Shown here: piece after piece, positions 1 to 10,281 of the stretch
Layout: each line of letters begins with the position of its first letter
How positions within the stretch are numbered: position 1 is the first letter of the stretch
Assembly (NCBI GenBank): GCA_029213065.1
Contig: JARGPH010000007.1
Span: 9,355 to 73,354, forward strand
Source of the DNA: Verrucomicrobiales bacterium
Lineage (GTDB): Bacteria; Verrucomicrobiota; Verrucomicrobiia; Verrucomicrobiales; DEV007
Reading direction: 5' to 3'
DNA: 64,000 nt
The notes under the pieces: model-generated
Database searches by the model: none
What the model saw: the letters and a program-made list of their open reading frames with translations, nothing else
Told to the model about the DNA's origin: nothing
Position numbers and translations under genes: made by a program

Positions 1-280
1 CGCTGAAAGGCCCGTTCATCCACGCGTCGAAAAGGGGAGACATGTCGAGATCCCCGCCTCCGGCAGCTTTGCGAATTGGACGCGCCTCGATCCCGAGCTT
101 CACCTCGGCCCCGGCCGCTTCAGCGAGCGCGATTGCCTCTGTCCATTCCCCGGCCGCCATTTTCTGCTGGGATTCCTCCAGCTGTGAATTCGCGAGGCGC
201 ATGTGCTGCCGCGTCGGGGTGGTGCAGGCTGATAAGGCGATCAATGCGAGAAGTCCGGTGAGGGCGTGTCTGATTTTCAT
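1..280 (-). CDS. Lipoprotein of unknown function (partial, runs off the left edge)
   Basis: The reading frame begins with ATG at 280 and stays open to base 1, giving about 93 visible residues without a stop. The N-terminus MKIRHALTGLLALIALSACTT is a signal peptide with a good lipobox (LSAC), so the product should be a lipid-anchored envelope protein. After the anchor there is a charged, probably helical stretch containing QLEESQQKMAAGEW. I recognise no family. It lies 135 nt downstream of arsS on the same strand and could be the tail of the arsenic cluster or a separate unit. The missing C-terminus prevents any functional call. Confidence 0.7.
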   Translation of the reverse strand, partial: MKIRHALTGLLALIALSACTTPTRQHMRLANSQLEESQQKMAAGEWTEAIALAEAAGAEVKLGIEARPIRKAAGGGDLDMSPLFDAWMNGPFS

Positions 281-415
281 GAATTATTTTTGAGAGAAAT
301 GGTCGGCGGCATCTGCGCAGGGACGAGTTCAGCGTTCGTGTATATCGTGTAGAGATCCACACCGGAAGGGAAGTCGCCTTTACCGCAAAGTGGGATTCGG
401 TGTTCGGCGACAAGC

Positions 416-1387
416 TTAAAGAATACCTTCCCAATCGTTGCCACTCTCAAGCGCCCCGCCACAACCGCTCCCGGCTCCGGCGGTGCATCCGAGGCAATGA
501 TTAGCGGTGAGGATGGGGTATTGCTCGATGCTTTGCGGGGTGACATCCCAGAGAAAGAGGTCTTTGCCATTTCGCTGCTGCATTTTAAGCATCTGATTGA
601 AGTCGCAATCGAAGACCTCGCCCGCCATGCCGATGTTGATGGTGCTGCGGCACATGAGGTCATCGACCGTGGCGGGATTGAAACTGTTCGCGAGCAGCTC
701 GAGGTAGGAATCCCAGTTCCCGTGCTCGCGCAGATCAGTGGCGAAGCGCGCGATCGGTAAATTGGTGATCGTGAAGAGCCGTGTGAACTCAATCCCGTAG
801 CGTCGTCGCAGCTCTACTTTGTATTCCGCTTCGAGTTCACCCTGGCTCGGCGGGAGCTTGGGGCCGATGGGATTGTAGACTAATGTGAGGGGCAGTTTCG
901 TCCCGTAGCCCACTGCGTTCAGTTTGCGGAGAGCACTGATGCTTTTGACGAAGACACCATCGCCGCGTTGCTCGTCCACGTTTTCCTCGAGGTAGCAGGG
1001 CAGCGAGGCGACGACTTCCACCTCATGCTTCGCGAGGTATTCGGGCAGATAGGCATGAGATTTGGTCTCAATGATCGTGAGGTTGTTCCGGTCGATCACG
1101 TGTGCTCCCACGCTGCGGGCGGTCTCGACGAAGTAGTTGAAGAACTCGCTCAACTCCGGCGCGCCTCCGGTGATGTCGACGGTGGCGGGCTTGTGTTCCT
1201 CGATCCACGCGCCGACGCGATGAGCGGTCGCTTCGTCCATCATCTCGGTGCGATGTGGACCTGCATCAACGTGGCAGTGGGTGCAGGTCTGGTTGCACTT
1301 TCGCCCGACGTTGATCTGGAGTGTTTCGAAAGTGCCGCGCCTGAGCGGAACTTGATGAAATTGGAGTTGGTTCTGGAATAGATTCAT
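416..1387 (-). CDS. arsS: Arsenosugar biosynthesis radical SAM protein ArsS
   Basis: A 323-residue radical SAM enzyme. The [4Fe-4S]/SAM motif CNQTCTHC (CxxxCxxC) lies at residues 31-38, and DITGGAPEL (about 110-118) fits the SAM-binding GGxPE region. The C-terminal third has extra cysteines (DLMC, DCDF, NHCLGC and a GSGCGG segment), matching the C-terminal domain of the ArsS family. In the known family ArsS acts after ArsM and links a 5'-deoxyadenosyl group to methylated arsenic on the way to oxo-arsenosugars. The start is 15 nt after the stop of the HEAT-redoxin gene and arsM is upstream on the same strand. The context therefore strongly supports arsenosugar synthesis. Family membership is confident; the exact product made here is inferred. 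Confidence 0.9.
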   Translation of the reverse strand: MNLFQNQLQFHQVPLRRGTFETLQINVGRKCNQTCTHCHVDAGPHRTEMMDEATAHRVGAWIEEHKPATVDITGGAPELSEFFNYFVETARSVGAHVIDRNNLTIIETKSHAYLPEYLAKHEVEVVASLPCYLEENVDEQRGDGVFVKSISALRKLNAVGYGTKLPLTLVYNPIGPKLPPSQGELEAEYKVELRRRYGIEFTRLFTITNLPIARFATDLREHGNWDSYLELLANSFNPATVDDLMCRSTINIGMAGEVFDCDFNQMLKMQQRNGKDLFLWDVTPQSIEQYPILTANHCLGCTAGAGSGCGGALESGNDWEGIL

Positions 1388-1402
1388 CGATTTGTGTGCC
1401 GG

Positions 1403-2563
1403 TTAGGGCAGTTTGAGGCGTTTGGGAGCGTTGTATTGGTAGTGACCGCTTTTGGTCATTTCGAGGACTTCATGAATGCTGGGTCGGTCGCCCCAGTAAG
1501 TCCCCTGATAGAGAAAGCGCAGAACGCCGTCCTTATCGACAATGGCAACGGTGGGCCGATTGATGTATTCGGCGTGAACGGCGAAGGTCATGGGCTGGAC
1601 GTCATACTTCACGCCAACTGCGGCGGCACGATCCGCGAGATGCGGCCACCAGACTTTTTCGGTGTAGCCCTTCCGGAAAGATTGACGTGAAAACCAGTGT
1701 TCCGGTGCCAGCTCTTTCCCCACCATGACCCGGGCCGCGAAATCGTCGTGGCATTCGAGGGTGACAACTTTAATACCGGCGGCATCGAACTCTTCGCGCA
1801 GATTCATGAGGTCGTTGAATTCCCCATGACAGACCGGGCACCAGACCGAGAAGATCCAAACGAGAACGACGGGATTTTCACCGGCGAAATCACTGAGCTT
1901 CCATGGGTTGCCCTCCGTATCGGTGAGACTGAAATCGGGGGCCTTTTCTCCGACTTTGGCAATCCCGAAGTCGGCTTCGTCGAGTCCTGCAAAGGCGGGC
2001 GCAAGCTCGGGCGTGGCGGTCTTGCCATGCTTGAGCGCGTGGATCGCGATTTCGGCCTGAAGCTTTACATCCCGATCGCCGTCTTTTTCCAACGCTGCCT
2101 GCATCGTCTCGAGACTCGATTTCTCTCCGATCTGGGAAAGGGCGATGGCCGCTTGTGAACGCACCGTGGAATCGGGATCCTCGCGGAGGAGACGCTCCAA
2201 CTGCGGGACCGCGGCTGTGGCCCGCTGCACACCGAGAGCCCTCGCCGCGAGATAGCGAACATGAACATTGTCGTCGTCGAGGGCATCAATCAGAGCGGGA
2301 ATACCCTTCGTGCCGGCCTGCACCATGTCGCGCAGAGCGAGGGTGCGCACTTTCCAATCGATATCGGCAAGATCGGCGACACCTGCTTTTTTCAGAGTCC
2401 GGTCTTTGGTGAAGCCTCCCGAGGTCGGGTGAAACTCGTGGGATCGGATTGCCGTGATCGCCGTTTTGATCTCGGCGGGTTCCGCAGATGCCGGGCTTTT
2501 CACAATCAGGACAGCCAGAAAGACTGCGCAGAATCCAAATTTGGTTAGAGATGGTGTTTTCAT
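1403..2563 (-). CDS. Secreted HEAT-repeat and redoxin (TlpA/AhpC-type) fusion protein
   Basis: 386 residues. Residues 1-27 form a signal peptide ending ASA, so the protein is periplasmic or otherwise exported. Residues about 70-185 contain HEAT/PBS-lyase-type repeats (VRYLAARALG, VRSQAAIALSQIG). Residues about 203-370 are a thioredoxin-fold redoxin domain beginning GEKAPDFSLTDTEG, with the redox pair C242-P-V-C245 inside VWCPVC. The tail includes IVDKDGVLRFLYQG, typical of TlpA-like proteins. It lies between the HPP protein (89 nt upstream) and arsS (15 nt downstream). That position suggests a thiol-redox role linked to arsenic handling, but this is inference from context only. The HEAT-redoxin combination is unusual. 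Confidence 0.85.
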   Translation of the reverse strand: MKTPSLTKFGFCAVFLAVLIVKSPASAEPAEIKTAITAIRSHEFHPTSGGFTKDRTLKKAGVADLADIDWKVRTLALRDMVQAGTKGIPALIDALDDDNVHVRYLAARALGVQRATAAVPQLERLLREDPDSTVRSQAAIALSQIGEKSSLETMQAALEKDGDRDVKLQAEIAIHALKHGKTATPELAPAFAGLDEADFGIAKVGEKAPDFSLTDTEGNPWKLSDFAGENPVVLVWIFSVWCPVCHGEFNDLMNLREEFDAAGIKVVTLECHDDFAARVMVGKELAPEHWFSRQSFRKGYTEKVWWPHLADRAAAVGVKYDVQPMTFAVHAEYINRPTVAIVDKDGVLRFLYQGTYWGDRPSIHEVLEMTKSGHYQYNAPKRLKLP

Positions 2564-2652
2564 GATGTCGATATTAATTAGGGCCGGGAGAGGTGAGAAG
2601 TGAATCGAGGAGACTGTTTTTCTATCCTGACGGAACCAGATTCAGTTAGTCG

Positions 2653-3735
2653 CTAGGCGCAATTTCCCGTTTCTGAAGGAGAGCGACGGCGACCGCCCCA
2701 ATTGCGACGAAGCACGGAGCGGTAGGAGAGAAATACGAAGGCGAGAACGATGCTTCCCCCCAAGACAGCGAGAGGGTAGTTCCATCCCGGTTTCTCCAGA
2801 ATTTGCGGGATCAATCCAATCGCGAGAGCCGGTGGCATGTGCAGGTCAAAGGCGCGGAGAATGAGAATCCCCGCCGCCATCGAAAGTAGAGTCGCGACGA
2901 CTCCGGGACCTAAGGTGATAACCGCGGCAGTTCCGACGAGGGCAGAGAGAAATGCCGCGAGCGGAAATCGGGCGGGACGACGGGCCCAGGGACAGATGTG
3001 CGGGTGCGCGAACATCTCGAACGCGATCACGACAAGCGGCGGGTAGAGGATCATACGTTCCCCGGTGAGCACGACGAGAGCAGACACTCCTGTGACGAAG
3101 ATCAACAACGCCGGAATCCAATCCCACCGTCTCGGAATTCTCTCCAGCTGATCGTCGACTCGTTCCCGTTCGCTCGCTTCCAGATGCGGCATTCGCGGGA
3201 TCGCGAAACGCTTCCAGACGAAAAGGGACAAAGCCAGGGCACCGGTTCCACACAGTATCGCAGGCGGATACCACCAGCTTCCCAGTCCGGTCATGAGAGG
3301 CAGAATACCCGCCGAAATCGCTGGAGCCACCGGTGAACGAAGGATCTGCACGATGAAGACACAGAGGACTGTCACGAGGAGGATGGAAACGATACCGAAG
3401 GGCAACCAGTTCGTGATCGCGACTCCGACAATTGCGGTGAGAACAGGTGTGAATGTCAGGAAGCCGAGAGCCGATGCCCAGGTTCCCCGTGGCCGCGCAT
3501 ATCCATCGTAAGCCAATGCCGCGAGCTCGGGGAAAAAGAGCAAGCCGGCACCGGAAAGCGAAGACAAGAGCGAAATCAATGCGAGGTATCCTATCGAAAG
3601 CAGCTGCGCGACTGCCGCAAGTGGACCGCGGAGGGTCGATACCAACTTAGGCCCGAGTGCCGAAGCGTCTCGAGCCTGTTGCTTTTCTTCCCCGGGATGA
3701 ATCACCGGGTTTTTAGGTTGGGGCACAACAGCCAT
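2653..3735 (-). CDS. HPP-family integral membrane protein
   Basis: 360 residues from the ATG at 3735, which lies 10 nt after the arsM stop. A longer in-frame extension exists but would run deep into arsM, so I reject it. About ten hydrophobic segments are visible from residue 25 onward. The C-terminal half contains FAHPHICPWARRPARFPLA and LHMPPALAIGLIP, resembling the signature of the HPP membrane family (some members transport nitrite). A cytoplasmic charged loop (about residues 170-200, RMPHLEASERERVDDQLERIP) splits two membrane halves. Its position between arsM and the redoxin/arsS genes suggests transport of an arsenic species or precursor, but no sequence evidence fixes the substrate. 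Confidence 0.65.
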   Translation of the reverse strand: MAVVPQPKNPVIHPGEEKQQARDASALGPKLVSTLRGPLAAVAQLLSIGYLALISLLSSLSGAGLLFFPELAALAYDGYARPRGTWASALGFLTFTPVLTAIVGVAITNWLPFGIVSILLVTVLCVFIVQILRSPVAPAISAGILPLMTGLGSWWYPPAILCGTGALALSLFVWKRFAIPRMPHLEASERERVDDQLERIPRRWDWIPALLIFVTGVSALVVLTGERMILYPPLVVIAFEMFAHPHICPWARRPARFPLAAFLSALVGTAAVITLGPGVVATLLSMAAGILILRAFDLHMPPALAIGLIPQILEKPGWNYPLAVLGGSIVLAFVFLSYRSVLRRNWGGRRRSPSETGNCA

Positions 3736-3745
3736 ATCGTTTCGA

Positions 3746-4909
3746 TCAGCAGCAGGAGCCGCCGTCGCAGCACTGGGAGGGGTCAGAGGTGAGATCGTAT
3801 TCTTCACCCTTGGTTTCTTTCGGATGGCGAAGTCGCATTCCGTCACATTCGAACGGTAAGGCTTCGTTTGGCGGAATCTCTTCCCGTGGTTCGACCATTT
3901 CGAAATGGCCCAGGTAAGGAGCTTTACGATAGAGGTTGAACGTTTTGTCGCAGACGGCGTAGCGCTTGCCTCGCTCCATGACATGACCATCGTCATCCTT
4001 CACTTCCGAAAAGGGTCCCCGGTAGACTACTGCCTGATTGCGCTCAAAGCAGGGACCCTGTTTACCTTTCCACGCTTGAATCGTGACGCTGCGGAACTCG
4101 ATCCCTTCGACGGTTTGCCATGGTTCCGGGTCCCGCTTCAGAATTTCGATTCCGTAGAACCCGGCATCGACGAAGGCCTGCAGGAATCCGTCCTCGGTGA
4201 GTGCTCCGCTGATGCAGCCGCTCCAGAGATAGGGATCATTCTGCATTTCCTCGCTGACTTCTTCATCGCTGACGATATCGGAAATCACGGCGCGACCGCC
4301 CAGTTTTAAGACTCTGAATATTTCTTCGAAGAGACGTCTCTTCTGGTTGGATTCGACAAGGTTCAGGACGCAGTTGGAGACCACCACATCAACCGAATCG
4401 GAATCAACGAGCGGGTGTTTGACCCGCAGCTCCTCCGCCAATGCATCGGCGGACAAAAACGAGGTGACGTCATTGATCGGCCGCTTCTTCAGTTCGGTGT
4501 CGAGAATTTCCAAATCCAGAGCGAGGTCCTGGATCCGGCCTTTGCGGAACTCGACATTGGCGTAGCCTGTCTTTTCCGCCACGATCGGTGCATTTCGACG
4601 GGCGACTTCCAGCATATCATCGGTCATGTCGATGCCGATGACCTTGCCCCCGGCTCCGACCACCTGAGATGCGATAAAGCAGATCTTGCCGGTGCCACTC
4701 CCGAGATCGAGCACGGTTTCACCGGGAAGGAGGTATTGGGACGGATCCCCGCAGCCGTAGTCTTTTTCGACGACCTCATCGGGAATGATTTCGAGATACT
4801 TCGGATCGTATTCCACGGGGCAACAGAGGCCGGCTTCGGAGACCGCCGCCGCGGCTGCGTAGCGGTCGTGGGTAGCGTGTTCGGGTGTGACAGACTGGGA
4901 CTGGTTCAT
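3746..4909 (-). CDS. arsM: Arsenite S-adenosylmethionine methyltransferase (ArsM, arsenosugar type)
   Basis: 387 residues from the ATG at 4909; upstream in-frame codons give a basic extension with no family likeness. The SAM-binding loop LDLGSGTGK lies at residues 67-75. The As(III)-binding cysteines expected in ArsM are present: C53 (YGCGD), C180 (VVSNCVLNL) and C232 (SGCISGAL), plus a CC pair at 29-30 and a C-terminal cysteine cluster ending CCDGGSCC. The enzyme should methylate arsenite in steps, feeding ArsS. It is followed after 10 nt by the HPP membrane gene and preceded by two small genes. No ArsR gene is visible in the window. Confidence 0.92.
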   Translation of the reverse strand: MNQSQSVTPEHATHDRYAAAAAVSEAGLCCPVEYDPKYLEIIPDEVVEKDYGCGDPSQYLLPGETVLDLGSGTGKICFIASQVVGAGGKVIGIDMTDDMLEVARRNAPIVAEKTGYANVEFRKGRIQDLALDLEILDTELKKRPINDVTSFLSADALAEELRVKHPLVDSDSVDVVVSNCVLNLVESNQKRRLFEEIFRVLKLGGRAVISDIVSDEEVSEEMQNDPYLWSGCISGALTEDGFLQAFVDAGFYGIEILKRDPEPWQTVEGIEFRSVTIQAWKGKQGPCFERNQAVVYRGPFSEVKDDDGHVMERGKRYAVCDKTFNLYRKAPYLGHFEMVEPREEIPPNEALPFECDGMRLRHPKETKGEEYDLTSDPSQCCDGGSCC

Positions 4910-5082
4910 ATTGGATCGAGCTGACTTGCTTTTGGTTATCGATTGGTTCCGTCTATGTCGACCGCGCGACGCGACCATTAACAAAGAAATCACTTTTTCT
5001 GAAACGCCGCCGATCCCGCAGCCTGAAGAGGGTTGAGTCATTGATGAAACCCTCTTCAATCAGTGCCTGAGAATTCTCTCGA

Positions 5083-5424
5083 TCAGTTGGCTATGGAATG
5101 GTTGAGCCAATAGACGACACTGGCGCCGAGCAACCAGCCGGACCCTGCCTGCACGCACAGGATGACGAGGTAATACCAGAGCCGGTCGTGCCATCCCAGG
5201 GGCAGCAAAATCATCAGTGTCGCTATCGCGAGCAAGCCCAGTGAATAAACCGGGAAGCGGTATCCTCCATCAGTCACCTGACCGGTCAGGAAAAACAGGC
5301 TCACGTTCACCATCACGAGAACATTGCCGGTTCGTGAGAGCGCGGCCCAGAGAATGGCATGCTGCTGAAGAAAAGCGTTCTCGCACTTCTGCCAAAATCT
5401 TCCGGAGGCACACCGCAAATTCAT
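5083..5424 (-). CDS. Small membrane protein, unknown
   Basis: 113 residues with three or so hydrophobic segments (about residues 34-48, 58-77 and 83-105). Its ATG overlaps the stop of the preceding 75-residue gene in an ATGA arrangement (5421-5424), which implies translational coupling. The next gene downstream is arsM, about 170 nt away on the same strand. I do not recognise the family; the pattern fits a small inner-membrane protein. Its place at the head of the arsenic cluster may be functional or accidental. Confidence 0.55.
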   Translation of the reverse strand: MNLRCASGRFWQKCENAFLQQHAILWAALSRTGNVLVMVNVSLFFLTGQVTDGGYRFPVYSLGLLAIATLMILLPLGWHDRLWYYLVILCVQAGSGWLLGASVVYWLNHSIAN

Positions 5425-5648
5425 GAATCTTCAGGGGTCATGATTCTGTCGATGTCGAGAATGACTTCGTCGATGTCGAACTTGGGATGCGGTGAGGTGT
5501 CAAACTCGTTGGTGGAAATATAGCAATCCACTTCGTTGCACGTTAACGGATCGTGGGCGGAATCGGCTTCGGCAGCCGGCACGGCCCGATCAAGATCAGT
5601 TGAAGTGAGGCGAACGGGGGGATCCATGTCATTTTCGGATGTCTTCAT
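5421..5648 (-). CDS. Small acidic protein, unknown, coupled to a membrane protein
   Basis: 75 residues, strongly acidic (D/E-rich, especially the C-terminal segment FDIDEVILDIDRIMTPEDS), with two cysteines in TCNEVDC. It has no signal peptide or membrane segment, so it is probably cytoplasmic. Its stop codon overlaps the start of the 113-residue membrane protein (ATGA at 5421-5424), so the two are likely translated together. Family not recognised. It is the first minus-strand gene of the arsenic region and is divergent from the peroxiredoxin-like gene at 5909. Confidence 0.5.
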   Translation of the reverse strand: MKTSENDMDPPVRLTSTDLDRAVPAAEADSAHDPLTCNEVDCYISTNEFDTSPHPKFDIDEVILDIDRIMTPEDS

Positions 5649-5908
5649 ACTTTTTTAGAAGTGGGTTAGTGATTAGGGGCCTGCGGGAACGACTTTATTC
5701 GCGGGGCTCACTAACTGAGTCGCTCCGCAGCGGAAGCCGTTAACCAAAATCCGTAGAACGGAAATCCCTTGAATCACCGGGCACCGAAATGCTGCCGGAA
5801 GGTTCGGTAAGTTTGAAAAAGAGTCAGGAGCGAACCGGAGTCAATTTTCATGATCTGGTTGTAAGAAAATCCGCCCCCTCGCGACTAAAGGCTCAGGACC
5901 CAACCGAC

Positions 5909-6589
5909 ATGGCCATGCAAGAAAATCACGGTGAACCTTCCGCCCCGCTTCGCGAGAAAATTGAGCTTTGGGCAAAGAAGCACGCTGCGGAGTATCCTCC
6001 GGAAGTCCTACGGCTGTTTGCTGATAAATCGGAAGAAGTCCTCAAATCCGGGATTCTTTCCAAAAGTCCCGTGATTGGTCAAAAAGTAGACGATTTCGAA
6101 CTCCAAAGCCCGGATGGCTTAACGATCAGGCTCAGCGAAAAGGTGAAAGAAGGTCCCGTTATCCTGAATTTCTATCGCGGATCCTGGTGCCACTTTTGTA
6201 CGATGGAATTTCAATTACTGCTCGAAAAACTGCCGCAATTTCAATCACGCGGCGCATCGATTTTGGCGATCAGTCCGCAGGTCAACGAGACCAACGAAAT
6301 TCCAGAGGAAGCAGCCGGTGGGTTCATTAATCTCTCCGATCGCGGCAACGAAGTCGCTCGTCGATTCGGGCTTGTCTACCCGCTCGGTGACGAAATTCGC
6401 AAGGTTTACGAAGCCTTCGGAATCCGGCTCGACATTTTAAATGAAGACGATCGCTACGAAGTTCCCGTTCCCGCCAGCTACGTCGTCGACAGCGAGATGA
6501 CGATTCGTTATGCCTTTGCCAGTGTTGATCTGACCGAGCGCGCCGAGCCCGAAACACTTCTCGCGGAGGTCGCAGCATTGGCAGCTTGA
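5909..6589 (+). CDS. Peroxiredoxin-like (AhpC/TSA family) protein
   Basis: 226 residues from the ATG at 5909; the frame extends further upstream to 5789, but the extra 40 residues look non-conserved. The thioredoxin-fold core starts near GQKVDDFELQSPDG. The active-site segment NFYRGSWCHFC carries C94 and C97 as a CxxC, as in 'peroxiredoxin-like' proteins that have RGxWCPYC. An alpha-helical region of about 50 residues precedes the domain, as usual in this subgroup. The likely role is reduction of peroxides or a thiol partner in the cytoplasm. It is divergent from the arsenic cluster and followed by a DoxX gene, so both may belong to an oxidative-stress unit. Confidence 0.8.
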   Translation: MAMQENHGEPSAPLREKIELWAKKHAAEYPPEVLRLFADKSEEVLKSGILSKSPVIGQKVDDFELQSPDGLTIRLSEKVKEGPVILNFYRGSWCHFCTMEFQLLLEKLPQFQSRGASILAISPQVNETNEIPEEAAGGFINLSDRGNEVARRFGLVYPLGDEIRKVYEAFGIRLDILNEDDRYEVPVPASYVVDSEMTIRYAFASVDLTERAEPETLLAEVAALAA

Positions 6590-6641
6590 GCCAGGCAAGC
6601 AGTTCTTAAAAAAACAAACTCTCACCAGTTCAAAAATAACG

Positions 6642-7031
6642 ATGATCAAAAAAATTACGAAGATGAGCAATCAGGCGATGGCCTATCACATGGCTCGACT
6701 TGCCTTTGGGGCGTCAATTTTGGTTCACGGAGCGGTGCGATTCCCCAAACTGTCGGCGTTTGCCGAAGGCCTCTCGGGCCAGTTTGACGAGACCATCGTT
6801 GCCGGTTTTCCGGCGCTCGCCTTGGCCTATATCATCCCATTCGTGGAAGCAGGAGCGGGCGTGATGATTTTGGCGGGCCGCCCCCTTGTCCGATACGGCC
6901 TCGCCGTGGTCGGTTTACTGATGGGCGTCCTCATGGTGGGTACCGGCCTGATTGAAAACTGGGCGATACTTCCCTCGCAGCTGCTGCACCTCGTTTTCGC
7001 CTACCTTCTGCTCTATCATCTGGAGGACTGA
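6642..7031 (+). CDS. DoxX-family membrane protein
   Basis: 129 residues (or 122 from the internal ATG at 6663). Four transmembrane helices are visible: FGASILVHGAVRF, then a segment near ALALAYIIPFVEAGAGVMIL, then YGLAVVGLLMGVLMVG, then a C-terminal one ending LLLYHLED. The pattern and length match the DoxX family, whose members are often associated with thiol or oxidative stress proteins. It lies 52 nt after the peroxiredoxin-like gene and ends 7 nt before the stop of the converging glycosidase gene. Function is inferred from family and neighbour only. Confidence 0.75.
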   Translation: MIKKITKMSNQAMAYHMARLAFGASILVHGAVRFPKLSAFAEGLSGQFDETIVAGFPALALAYIIPFVEAGAGVMILAGRPLVRYGLAVVGLLMGVLMVGTGLIENWAILPSQLLHLVFAYLLLYHLED

Positions 7032-7038
7032 AGAACTG

Positions 7039-8622
<1,584 letters not shown>

Positions 8623-8814
8623 ACCAAGGCTTCTATCAGATTAAGGAAAGGAAATCCAGTTTCCGCGGAATTATCCGAGTCGTCTGGGAAACGGTCGCAT
8701 TAAAAATATTTTGGCTGTTCGACTTCATCCTGCACTTCCTTCTCGGCATGCACAAACTGACCGCATGTAAACAGGACGGAATCTGTCATCGAATGCCCGG
8801 GAAAAGGATAGCCC

Positions 8815-10281
8815 TCAGGCCTCCAGCAAGAGATGGAGGACATTATCGGTAAAGGTGGGGTCGCTCGTGAGACCGAGGTGATCCGCGGCGATGAAAGTGG
8901 CATGGGTCCAATCCACGGGAGACGAATAAGGCGAATCCCCGGTGGGGGCTTTGGTCGAGCGCAGTGCCGAATTTCGGGTCACGGTTCCGTCTCCCAAGGC
9001 GGTGGATTTCATTTTCAGGGAACCGGGTCCAGTGATCTCGACGACGTCGGTCGTATCCGTGGCGTCTCCGGCGAAGAGATAGAGTCGAGTGTGTGCGGGG
9101 AGTTTCGCAGGGCGATCGAGGGTCCGGTGAAATTGGTCGGCGTTGGCGAGACATTTTTCGAGATGATCCCGGGCGATCACGCTCCGCTCGTTCGATGAGG
9201 TCGTGGCAGGTAGTAAGCGTTCGAGGGATTTGTCCTGCCCGGGGCCGAACAATCCCAGTTCGCGATTCACCCATTGCTCGGGATCGAGGAGGTCGACCGG
9301 CGCGCCGCCAGGCCCGAGAACCTTTCCTTCACGACTTCGGGGAAGGAGTTCGTAAATCGAAGGCATCGTCGCGAGGAGTGCGGGTGGAAATTCCTGTAGA
9401 ATGACAGCGGGGCGCCAACCGTTGGTGAGTTGGTCAGCGGCGAGTGAAGAGCCGCCGTTCGGTGTCCCGACGAGGATCGTCTTTTCCACATGTCTGGCTC
9501 CGGCCCAGGTTATTGGTGGGAGTCCCCCGTTTTTCGGGAGAGGGGCCGATCCGTGGCGCAGGTAATACCGCGCCACGAGACCGCCCATGGAGTGAGCGAC
9601 GAGATCAAAACGAACCGGGTTTGTCCTGCCGAATCGGCGGCGATTCTCGTTCTCGACATAGATCTTTTTTTCCTGAATGAACCGGTCGAGTCGCCGGGCG
9701 TTTTCTGCTGAGGACCTGCGCCAGTCGTAGCCAAACTGGAAGCAGGTGAAATGCTCGTCTCCGTAGTCAACCGCTCCGGCTCGTCCGAGTGTTTCGTCAC
9801 GATATCCGCCGACACCGAGAGCGCTGAGAAGTTGCGCGTAGGCCTTTACCTGGAGGGTGGCACCGACCCGGACGCCGAGGCGATCGAGGACATCTCCGGG
9901 AACGGTCGTGTCAGTGAGATCGGCAAGAGAGCGACCCTTTTTCATGGGGAATGCGAGGTGCTCAAACTGCTTCCGAATGTAGCCACCACCGAGCAGTCCC
10001 CACACCGTTTCCTCTGTCTCCGAATCGGTGAGTCGCGAACCGAGGATCCCCGGAATGACGATGATAGGATTTCGATTCGGTCCGTGTCTTCGCGCCGCAG
10101 AACTGTAGATTTCGCCGAGGTGCTGATGCCTCATCCCGGGTAGACATGAGGTTCCTAACATTGATGCGGCGCCGACCGCGCCGAGAGCGAGGACATCCCT
10201 CCGGCGCATCCTGTCCGACGACCGTTTCCCATCGTCTTGAACCTGTCGCGCCTCGAAGGACTCTCGTTGCCCCTTCCTCAT
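8815..10281 (-). CDS. Exported LCAT/phospholipase-type alpha/beta hydrolase
   Basis: 488 residues. The start at 10281 is chosen because it overlaps the anti-sigma stop codon as ATGA. Residues 25-46 (RMRRRDVLALGAVGAASML) look like a twin-arginine signal followed by GTSC, a possible but non-canonical lipobox. The hydrolase core has an oxyanion-type segment IIVIPGILGSRL and the nucleophile elbow VAHSMGG with Ser231. Later GDGTV and THATF could supply the Asp and His of the triad. The layout matches lecithin:cholesterol acyltransferase-like lipases. Coupling to an ECF sigma/anti-sigma pair suggests that it is the effector, or part of the regulon, of that switch. Confidence 0.8.
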   Translation of the reverse strand: MRKGQRESFEARQVQDDGKRSSDRMRRRDVLALGAVGAASMLGTSCLPGMRHQHLGEIYSSAARRHGPNRNPIIVIPGILGSRLTDSETEETVWGLLGGGYIRKQFEHLAFPMKKGRSLADLTDTTVPGDVLDRLGVRVGATLQVKAYAQLLSALGVGGYRDETLGRAGAVDYGDEHFTCFQFGYDWRRSSAENARRLDRFIQEKKIYVENENRRRFGRTNPVRFDLVAHSMGGLVARYYLRHGSAPLPKNGGLPPITWAGARHVEKTILVGTPNGGSSLAADQLTNGWRPAVILQEFPPALLATMPSIYELLPRSREGKVLGPGGAPVDLLDPEQWVNRELGLFGPGQDKSLERLLPATTSSNERSVIARDHLEKCLANADQFHRTLDRPAKLPAHTRLYLFAGDATDTTDVVEITGPGSLKMKSTALGDGTVTRNSALRSTKAPTGDSPYSSPVDWTHATFIAADHLGLTSDPTFTDNVLHLLLEA

